From an uncultured Eubacteriales bacterium (lineage in GTDB: Bacteria; Bacillota; Clostridia; Christensenellales; CAG-138), in NCBI GenBank assembly GCA_900545265.1, contig UQYI01000030.1:1-19749 (forward strand): DNA of 19,749 nt, in the 5' to 3' direction. The notes below the pieces were generated by a model, which saw only the letters and a program-made list of their open reading frames with translations, was not told the origin of the DNA and searched no databases. A program made the translations under genes and the position numbers. Shown piece after piece: positions 7,236-13,156 of this stretch (position 1 is its first letter; each line of letters starts with the position of its first letter).

Positions 7236-8168
7236 ATGAAGAAGTTCCTTGCTATGCTTCTGGCGCTGGTCATGGTCCTGAGTATGGCAGCCTGCGCTGC
7301 TCCCGCCGAAAACAAGGCCGATGACAAGGCTGCTCAGGATGATTTCCAGTCCCAGATCCTTTTCTGCGGCTCTACCAGCCTGTACCCCATCATCTCTTCC
7401 CTGGCTTCCTCCTTTACGGAGAAATACGTTACCTGGGACAAGGTCAATGCTCAGTTCCCCAACAGCCATATTTCCGTATACGTGGCTCCCGGCGGTTCCG
7501 GCGTAGGCGTTAAAGCTGCCGTAGACGGCACTGCCGACTTTGGCATGCTGGCTCGTGACATCAAGGATTCCGAGATCGAATCCCTGGGCGAAAACTACAA
7601 GGCTTTCGTCGTAGCCAAGGATGCTCTGACCGTTTCCGTCAATGCTCAGAACCCCCTGTGCGAAAAGACCGATTCCCTGGATACCGATACCATCCGCAAG
7701 ATCTTTGCCGGTGAGATCGCCACCTGGGATCAGGTAGATGCTTCCCTTCCCGCCGAGACCATCAACGTTTACATCCGCGACCTTTCCGGCGGCGCTTATG
7801 AAGTATTCCAGAAGAGCGTTATGGGTGAAAGCGAAGTCACTGCTTCTGCCACCCAGTCTGCTTCCATGACGGAGCTGGCCACCAACATTGCCGGGGATCC
7901 TTGGGGCATCGGTTACGCAGGCTTCGGCGCATACAACAAGGCCAACGCAGAAAAGAAAGTCCTCTTTGCCATGAAGGTAGACGGTGTGGAAGCCACCGAA
8001 GAAAACATCATCAGCGGCGTATACACCATCCAGCGTCCGGTCATGTTCGTTACCGGCAAGGTGGTATCTCCCTCTGCCCAGGCTTTCATCGACTACATCT
8101 TCTCCCAGACCGGGTATGATGTAGTGGTCAAGAACGGGTATATCCCTGCCTTCACTCCCGCAGCTTAA
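7236..8168 (+). CDS. pstS: Phosphate ABC transporter substrate-binding lipoprotein PstS
   Basis: PstS captures phosphate outside the membrane and delivers it to PstCA. The 310-residue precursor starts with a lipoprotein signal peptide (MKKFLAMLLALVMVLS) and a lipobox ending at C20 (SMAAC). The binding-protein fold is marked by GSTSLYPII (ligand-binding loop), APGGSGVGVKAAVDGTADFGM and the C-terminal RPVMFVTGK...IDYIFSQTGYDVVVKNGYIP pattern common in Firmicutes PstS. The start has GGAGAAAG about ten bases upstream. A terminator follows the stop codon, so pstS can be made in excess over the membrane parts, as is usual for binding proteins. It is divergent from the small membrane gene. Confidence 0.95.
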   Translation: MKKFLAMLLALVMVLSMAACAAPAENKADDKAAQDDFQSQILFCGSTSLYPIISSLASSFTEKYVTWDKVNAQFPNSHISVYVAPGGSGVGVKAAVDGTADFGMLARDIKDSEIESLGENYKAFVVAKDALTVSVNAQNPLCEKTDSLDTDTIRKIFAGEIATWDQVDASLPAETINVYIRDLSGGAYEVFQKSVMGESEVTASATQSASMTELATNIAGDPWGIGYAGFGAYNKANAEKKVLFAMKVDGVEATEENIISGVYTIQRPVMFVTGKVVSPSAQAFIDYIFSQTGYDVVVKNGYIPAFTPAA

Positions 8169-8184
8169 CCATTACGGCGCATCT

Positions 8185-8222
8185 GCCCCCGCTTCCCCTA
8201 TGAGGGCGGGGGCTTTCCTTTT
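8185..8222 (+). terminator. Terminator between pstS and pstC
   Basis: GCCCCCG (8185-8191) pairs with CGGGGGC (8207-8213), with an inner CCC/GGG extension, followed by TTTCCTTTT (8214-8222). It should end most pstS transcripts and lower expression of pstCAB from the pstS promoter. Confidence 0.85.
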
Positions 8223-8241
8223 GGCGGCTCCGCTCCGCCTA

Positions 8242-8270
8242 TGGACAAGGGGCTTGCGGCCCTGTATACT
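8242..8270 (+). promoter_or_regulatory. Internal promoter of pstC placed for a leaderless transcript
   Basis: TGGACA (8242-8247) and TATACT (8265-8270) are spaced by exactly 17 bases. Only six bases (GATTTT) separate the -10 box from the pstC ATG at 8277, so transcription should begin at or next to the start codon. Confidence 0.65.
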
Positions 8271-8276
8271 GATTTT

Positions 8277-9149
8277 ATGCAACGGGTTTTTGAAAAACTG
8301 TTTCGCCTGTGTATGGGCCTGTTCACCTCCATAGGTGTGCTGGCCCTTGGTTTCGTGCTTTACTTTATTCTGCGGGAAGCGCTGCCCCTGTTTGCGCAGG
8401 TATCTGTAAAGGACTTTCTTTTCGGCACCCGCTGGATGCCCATTGCCTATGTGGGGGAACCTTCTTACGGCATTTTTCATTTTATTCTGGGCACCCTGTA
8501 TGTTTCTTTTCTGGCCATGGTCTTTGCCTCTGCCGTGGGCATAGGGGCCGCCCTGTTCCTTGCCTGTATGGCTTCCGAAAAAGCCCGCAGCTGGCTGTAT
8601 CCCTGTATCGACCTGCTGGCGGGGATCCCTTCGGTGATCTACGGGTTCATCGGTCTGGCCGTGCTGGTGCCTCTGTTTCGCAAGGTTGGAGTGCAGACGG
8701 CCTCCTGCGTACTGGCGGCGGCGCTGCTGCTGAGTGTCATGCTCCTTCCCTATCTGATCTCCTCCTGCAGTGAAACCCTGCGGAAAGCCAGGGAACGATA
8801 TTTACCCGCTTCCGACGCCATGGGCGTTTCCTCCTGGTACGGCATCGCCCATGTGGTGCTTCCCGCTGCCCGCGGGAATCTGGTGCTTTCCATGATCCTG
8901 GCTATCGGCAGGGCTATGGGGGAGACCATGGCGGTGATGATGGTCATGGGCAATGCCAATCTTTCCCCCCGGCTTCTGGGCAAGGGGGAGACGATCGCCA
9001 GCCTTATCGCCCTGGAAATGGGTACGGCAGAAGCAGGCAGTCTCCATTACCGGGGCCTGTATGCGGCCGGGCTGGTGCTGCTGGTGCTGCTGCTGTGTGT
9101 AAACGGTCTCATGGCCCTGCTTCGCAGACGGCTGATCCGGGAGGTATAA
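8277..9149 (+). CDS. pstC: Phosphate ABC transporter permease PstC
   Basis: PstC is one of two membrane subunits of the phosphate importer. The 290-residue protein begins MQRVFEKLFRLCMGLF, matching the N-terminal helix of PstC proteins, and has about six hydrophobic segments. The conserved IDLLAGIPSVIYGFIGL stretch and the cytoplasmic EAA-type loop (DAMGVSSWYGIAHVVLPAARG), followed by AIGRAMGETMAVMMVMGN, are clear. The ATG at 8277 is preferred. An in-frame ATG at 8241 would add 12 residues, but it overlaps the candidate -35 box, follows a terminator directly and lacks a ribosome site. The ATG at 8277 also lacks a Shine-Dalgarno and sits six bases after a -10 box, suggesting leaderless initiation. 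The stop codon is one base before the pstA ATG. Confidence 0.95.
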   Translation: MQRVFEKLFRLCMGLFTSIGVLALGFVLYFILREALPLFAQVSVKDFLFGTRWMPIAYVGEPSYGIFHFILGTLYVSFLAMVFASAVGIGAALFLACMASEKARSWLYPCIDLLAGIPSVIYGFIGLAVLVPLFRKVGVQTASCVLAAALLLSVMLLPYLISSCSETLRKARERYLPASDAMGVSSWYGIAHVVLPAARGNLVLSMILAIGRAMGETMAVMMVMGNANLSPRLLGKGETIASLIALEMGTAEAGSLHYRGLYAAGLVLLVLLLCVNGLMALLRRRLIREV

Positions 9150-9150
9150 T

Positions 9151-9984
9151 ATGCGCGGAAAAGGCTTGCGTATATGGGCTTTGATCAGCTTTGGGCTGGT
9201 CATGGCCGTCATTGTATTTCTGTTTGTCTATGTGGGCATTCAGGGCGCCGGCACCATCAGCTGGGAATTTTTGACCCAGCCTCCCCGGGGCGCCATTCTG
9301 GGACTGGAAGGAGGCATCTGGCCGGCCATTGCCGGGAGCTTGTGCTTCACCCTCACAGCTGTGGTGCTGGGAGGCATCCCTGCCGTGGCGTGGGCCCTGT
9401 ATCTGGTTTTTTACTGCAGAAGCCGCACACTGGAGCGGTTTCTGCATGGGGTGATCCGCTGCATTGCCGGGATCCCTTCCATCGTATTGGGGCTTTTTGC
9501 CTATAGCTTTCTGGTCCAGGAACTGGCCTGGGGCCGATGCATCCTTTCCTCCGGAGTAGCGCTGGGGATCATGATCCTGCCCTTTATAGAAGTACGGGCA
9601 GAGAAAGCCTTCCGGGAACTGCCGGAAAGGATCCTGCGGGCCTCCTATGCACTGGGATGTTCCCGGCGGTATACCGTTTTTTGCATTGTACTGCCCGCCT
9701 GCAGGGGGGAACTGGTCTCCGGGCTTATCCTGGGAGGCTGTTATGCCATGGGAGCTACGGCGCCCCTGATCTTTACCGGCGGAGTCGCCTATGCCGCCGC
9801 TCCCTCCAGTCTGATGGCTCCGGCCATGGCGCTGCCGCTGCATCTGTATCTGCTGCTGGCCCAGGGCGCCACCTCTTTTGATACGGCCTACGGCACCGCC
9901 TTTGTAATGATGGCGCTGCTGCTCATAAGCAATCTTCTCGTGACCCTATATGCTGCAAGGAGTCAGGCAAAATGGAATCAGTAA
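9151..9984 (+). CDS. pstA: Phosphate ABC transporter permease PstA
   Basis: PstA is the second membrane subunit of the phosphate importer. The 277-residue protein has about six transmembrane segments, a conserved GVIRCIAGIPSIVLGLFAYS stretch that mirrors PstC, and the EAA-type loop ASYALGCSRRYTVFCIVLPACRG followed by GGCYAMGATAPLIFTGG. The ATG at 9151 follows the pstC stop by one base, with GGGAGG just upstream inside pstC, which points to translational coupling. Its end overlaps pstB by 13 bases. Confidence 0.95.
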   Translation: MRGKGLRIWALISFGLVMAVIVFLFVYVGIQGAGTISWEFLTQPPRGAILGLEGGIWPAIAGSLCFTLTAVVLGGIPAVAWALYLVFYCRSRTLERFLHGVIRCIAGIPSIVLGLFAYSFLVQELAWGRCILSSGVALGIMILPFIEVRAEKAFRELPERILRASYALGCSRRYTVFCIVLPACRGELVSGLILGGCYAMGATAPLIFTGGVAYAAAPSSLMAPAMALPLHLYLLLAQGATSFDTAYGTAFVMMALLLISNLLVTLYAARSQAKWNQ

Positions 9985-10742
9985 ACACACAGGCTTCCCC
10001 CGTGTTGGAAATACGGGATCTTTCTGTTTTCTACGGGCGAAAGGCCGCCCTTACAAACCTTTCCATGGCAGTGCCCCCCCGGGGCATCACCGCCATATTG
10101 GGGCCCTCCGGCTGCGGCAAAACCACCCTGCTGCAAAGCCTGAACGGCATGCTCCGGGAAAATAAGGAAGTCCGGATCACAGGAAATATCCTGCTGGGCG
10201 GCCTGGATACCGGCTCCATGGATCAGGAAGCGCTCCGCCGCCGGGTAGGGTTGGTGTTTCAAACGCCTGCGCCCTTCCCCTTTTCCATCTACAAAAATAT
10301 GACCTATGGACTGCGCTACTACGGTATGCGCCGAAAAGATCTTTTGAATGCCGCCGTGGAGGAAAAGCTCCGAGTGGTCGGCTTGTGGGAAGAGGTCAGG
10401 GACGAGCTTGGCAAAAGCGCTCTGAAACTTTCCGGTGGGCAGCAGCAGCGGCTGTGCATTGCCCGTGCCATCAGCGTGGATCCGGAGGTACTGCTGCTGG
10501 ATGAACCCTGCTCCGCCCTGGATGTAAAGGCTACCGCCGTTATTGAACAGATGCTCTATACCATGAAACGATCCTATGCCATGGTCATGGTCACCCACAA
10601 CATTGCCCAGGCCCGGCGCATTGCCGACCATGTGGCTGTACTCTATGAAGGACGGCTGGTGGAGTTCGGCCCGGCAGAAGATATCTTTGCCCACCCCAAG
10701 GAGCAGCTGACACGGGAGTTTCTGGGCGGCATTTACGGTTGA
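9972..10742 (+). CDS. pstB: Phosphate ABC transporter ATP-binding protein PstB
   Basis: PstB is the ATPase that drives phosphate import. The 256-residue protein has Walker A GPSGCGKTT (K50), the Q-loop in GLVFQTPAPFPFSIYKNM (the PFP.SI motif is typical of PstB), the signature LSGGQQQR, Walker B LLLDEPCSALD and the switch histidine in MVTHNIAQARR. It starts inside the pstA coding region, with AAGGAG nine bases upstream of the ATG. In most Firmicutes phoU follows pstB; here a HAD-like gene follows instead, 39 bases downstream. Confidence 0.96.
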   Translation: MESVNTQASPVLEIRDLSVFYGRKAALTNLSMAVPPRGITAILGPSGCGKTTLLQSLNGMLRENKEVRITGNILLGGLDTGSMDQEALRRRVGLVFQTPAPFPFSIYKNMTYGLRYYGMRRKDLLNAAVEEKLRVVGLWEEVRDELGKSALKLSGGQQQRLCIARAISVDPEVLLLDEPCSALDVKATAVIEQMLYTMKRSYAMVMVTHNIAQARRIADHVAVLYEGRLVEFGPAEDIFAHPKEQLTREFLGGIYG

Positions 10743-10781
10743 GCAGCGCAAACAGCGTAATTCTTTAATCCCGGAGGTTTT

Positions 10782-11249
10782 ATGATAGAAATTTCCATCC
10801 CCGGCAGGGATCCCCTGCAAATAGAACATCTGGTGCTGGATTATAACGGTACCATCGCCGCAGACGGTCTGCTTCTACCCGGCGCGGCAGAGCGTATTCG
10901 CGCCTTGAGTAATCAGGTATGCGTGCACATTCTCACAGCCGATACCTACGGCAGCGTTCGTGCGCAATGCCAGGATCTGGGCGCCCGGATACACACCTTT
11001 CCCCGGGCCGGCGCCGGCGCATGCAAGGAGGAGATCGTAAAAAGTCTCAAGGGGCAGGCGGTCTGTGTAGGCAACGGCTTTAATGACCGGGCCATGTTTG
11101 CCTGCAGTGCACTTTCCATTGCCGTATTGGATGCGGAGGGCTGCTGGGGCGGGCTGGTAAGCTGCGCCGATGTGCTGGTTCGCCGCAGTGAAGATGCGCT
11201 GGATCTTCTGCTGAAGCCGGAGCGCCTTCGCGCTACCCTGCGCAGCTGA
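10782..11249 (+). CDS. HAD-like protein resembling the catalytic domain of P-type ATPases (soluble P-type ATPase family)
   Basis: The 155-residue cytoplasmic protein has HAD-fold motifs in order: motif I LDYNGT with the nucleophile D20, motif II LTADT (T52), a candidate motif III lysine (K82) and motif IV GNGFND (N101, D102). The residue two after the nucleophile is asparagine (N22) instead of the aspartate used by phosphatases, and motif IV has GNG rather than GDG. Small proteins of this type are grouped as soluble P-type ATPase homologues; the length and the PGRDPLQIEHLVLDYNGT opening fit that group. The substrate is unknown. GGAGG lies four bases before the ATG. It is downstream of pstB and one base upstream of the YjbR-like gene, so it probably belongs to the pst transcript. 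A phosphate-linked role is only suggested by position. Confidence 0.8.
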   Translation: MIEISIPGRDPLQIEHLVLDYNGTIAADGLLLPGAAERIRALSNQVCVHILTADTYGSVRAQCQDLGARIHTFPRAGAGACKEEIVKSLKGQAVCVGNGFNDRAMFACSALSIAVLDAEGCWGGLVSCADVLVRRSEDALDLLLKPERLRATLRS

Positions 11250-11250
11250 T

Positions 11251-11673
11251 ATGGATCGAAAAGCCTGTATTGCATACATATCCCATACGTTTCATGTGCA
11301 GCCGGATTACCCTTTCGAAGGGGATTTTTCGTCCGCCGTATTCCGCTGCCCGGAAAACCGCCACTGGTTTGCCCTGCTGATGGAAGTTTCTCCGGATCGG
11401 CTTGGACTGAAGGGGACGGAACCGGTGCTGATACTCAATATCAAAACCGATCCTTTGCTTATCGGTTCTTTACTGAAACAGGAGGGCTTCCTGCCTGCCT
11501 ATCACATGAACAAGGCCCACTGGATCACGATGCTGCCACAGACCGCTCCGGAAGAGATGCTCCGCCCCCTGCTGGCCATGAGCCATGCGTTGGTCTCGCC
11601 TTCCGGAAAGGCATCCAAATCCGACTCGACCGGGCAAAAAAAGCTTGCGCAGCAGGGGATATCCATGCTATAG
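11251..11673 (+). CDS. MmcQ/YjbR family protein
   Basis: The 140-residue protein belongs to the MmcQ/YjbR family, small proteins with a fold like double-wing DNA-binding domains; the molecular role is not settled. Family landmarks are the opening YISHTFHVQPDYPFEGD, the FRCPENRHWFALLMEV stretch, ILNIKTDP, and the closing PAYHMNKAHWITM. The last 25 or so residues (GKASKSDSTGQKKLAQQG) extend past the usual family end and look unstructured. The ATG lies one base after the stop of the HAD-like gene. The stop codon overlaps a dyad and a -10-like box at 11659-11680. Confidence 0.85.
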   Translation: MDRKACIAYISHTFHVQPDYPFEGDFSSAVFRCPENRHWFALLMEVSPDRLGLKGTEPVLILNIKTDPLLIGSLLKQEGFLPAYHMNKAHWITMLPQTAPEEMLRPLLAMSHALVSPSGKASKSDSTGQKKLAQQGISML

Positions 11674-11680
11674 TGGATAT
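11645..11680 (+). promoter_or_regulatory. Candidate ssnA promoter with overlapping operator-like dyad
   Basis: TATAGT (11669-11674) has a weak -35 candidate TTGCGC (11645-11650) 18 bases upstream. The -10 box lies inside an inverted repeat ATATCCA (11659-11665) / TGGATAT (11674-11680), which could bind a dimeric regulator. Transcription would begin near 11681 and leave a leader of about 100 bases before ssnA. Confidence 0.4.
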
Positions 11681-11712
11681 ACAAAAGCAAACACACCTCC
11701 GGCTGTAAGGAA

Positions 11713-11757
11713 GTGCTTCGCGCACGGGCCCTTTTTAGGGGTTCGTGCGTTTTATTT
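11713..11757 (+). terminator. Strong terminator ahead of ssnA, possible attenuator
   Basis: The arms at 11721-11731 and 11739-11749 form an 11-base stem (CGCACG core, two G-T pairs, CCC/GGG), followed by TTTTATTT (11750-11757). A smaller hairpin, GTGC (11713-11716) / GCAC (11722-11725), shares bases with the left arm and would exclude the full stem. The terminator ends 26 bases before the ssnA ATG. Confidence 0.8.
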
Positions 11758-11783
11758 CAGGCAAAACGGAAAGGAGATTCAAA

Positions 11784-13118
11784 ATGATCCTCATCGGCAA
11801 CGGCAAAGTCATCACCAGAGATAAGGCCCGTCCCTATCTGGAAAAGGGCGCAGTGTTGGTAGACGGCAGAAATATCCTGCAGATCGGCGACAACAAGGCC
11901 CTGAAGGCCGCCTATCCGGAGGCCCGTTTTGTTGACGCACGGGGCGGCGTGATCATGCCCGCTTTTATCAACGTTCACAGCCATATTTACAGCGCCCTGG
12001 CTCGCGGTCTTTCCATAAAAGGCTATAACCCCACCAATTTTTATGAGATTCTGGAGGGTATGTGGTGGGCCATCGACCGAAACCTTACTCTGGCAGGCAC
12101 CTGCGCCAGTGCCTACGCCACCATTATAGACGGCATCAAGACCGGCTGCACCACTATTTTCGACCACCATGCCAGCTATAAGGCCATCACCGGCTCTCTG
12201 TTTGAAATAGAAAAGGTGGTCAAGGAGCTGGGCATCCGAGCCTGTCTCTGCTATGAAGTATCCCAGCGGGACGGCGAAAAGAAGTGCGACGAGGCCATCG
12301 AAGAAAACGCCAGCTTCATCACCCACTGCGAGAAGGAGCAGGATCCCATGGTCAAAGCCATGTTCGGCGGTCATGCCCTGTTCACCATCGACGATAAAAC
12401 CTTTGAAAAGATGCAGGCCGCCAACAACGGCCGCACGGGCTACCATATCCATGTATCCGAAGGGCTCAACGATGTATATGATTCCGGTCTGCGCTACGGC
12501 ACCCGTTCTGTGAACCGGCTGCTGAACAACGGCATTCTGGGGGAACGGACCATGCTGGGCCACTGCATCCACCTGAACAGCGGGGAAATAGACATTCTCC
12601 GGGATACGGGCACTATGGTCTGCAACAATGCCGAAAGCAACATGGGCAATGCCGTAGGCTGCGCCCCCATCCGCCAGATGATGGAAAAAGGCGTTCTGGT
12701 AGGCATGGGCACCGACAGCTACACTTTTGATATGCTGGAAGCCCTGAAAGTTTCGCTGCTCATTCAGCGGCACACCGCCTGCATGCCCAATGTAGCCTGG
12801 GGGGAAGTCACCAGAATGCTCTTTGAAAACAATGCCCGGATCTGTGCCCGGTACTTCCCTGATCAGCTGGGAGTCCTCAAGCCCGGCGCCGCAGCGGACA
12901 TCATCATCATGGATTACAAAGATTTTACGCCTTTCTCCGGGAACAATGTGGACGGCCATATGATCTTCGGCATGACGGGCCGCCAGTGCGAGTTTACCAT
13001 GTGCGCCGGGCGCATCCTTATGGAAAACCGACAGCTGGTAGGCATAGACGAAGAAGCTGTCAACGCCCGTATCAAAGAAGAGAGCATCCGCCTCTGGAAA
13101 TCTCTGGACAGCTATTGA
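11784..13118 (+). CDS. ssnA: Putative aminohydrolase SsnA
   Basis: SsnA is an amidohydrolase-superfamily enzyme related to guanine and atrazine-type deaminases. It is encoded with selenium-dependent molybdenum hydroxylases and in anaerobic purine-use clusters. The 444-residue protein has the expected metal site: H65 and H67 in NVHSHIYSALARG, H221/H223 in GYHIHVSE, H260 or H263 in GHCIHLN, and D311 in MGTDSY. A deaminase role on a purine or purine-derived intermediate is likely, but the substrate is not set by sequence. The start is ATG at 11784, with AAAGGAG about seven bases upstream; an in-frame start at 11745 would lie inside the terminator. It is the first gene of ssnA-ygfK-xdh, 38 bases before the next. 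Confidence 0.93.
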   Translation: MILIGNGKVITRDKARPYLEKGAVLVDGRNILQIGDNKALKAAYPEARFVDARGGVIMPAFINVHSHIYSALARGLSIKGYNPTNFYEILEGMWWAIDRNLTLAGTCASAYATIIDGIKTGCTTIFDHHASYKAITGSLFEIEKVVKELGIRACLCYEVSQRDGEKKCDEAIEENASFITHCEKEQDPMVKAMFGGHALFTIDDKTFEKMQAANNGRTGYHIHVSEGLNDVYDSGLRYGTRSVNRLLNNGILGERTMLGHCIHLNSGEIDILRDTGTMVCNNAESNMGNAVGCAPIRQMMEKGVLVGMGTDSYTFDMLEALKVSLLIQRHTACMPNVAWGEVTRMLFENNARICARYFPDQLGVLKPGAAADIIIMDYKDFTPFSGNNVDGHMIFGMTGRQCEFTMCAGRILMENRQLVGIDEEAVNARIKEESIRLWKSLDSY

Positions 13119-13156
13119 TCCTTATCCCACGGAACTTATTCTTTCGGAGGAATATT

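Noticed and set aside
7236..10742. Molybdate or tungstate rather than phosphate uptake for the ABC transporter, given the Mo enzyme downstream
   Set aside because: Subunit architecture (two permeases, PstB PFP.SI motif, PstS-type binding protein) is that of phosphate transport, and a strong terminator separates it from the Mo genes.
11681..11757. Known purine, preQ1 or molybdenum cofactor riboswitch ahead of ssnA
   Set aside because: None of the conserved cores of these classes could be seen in the short leader; only the terminator and one small competing hairpin are supported.
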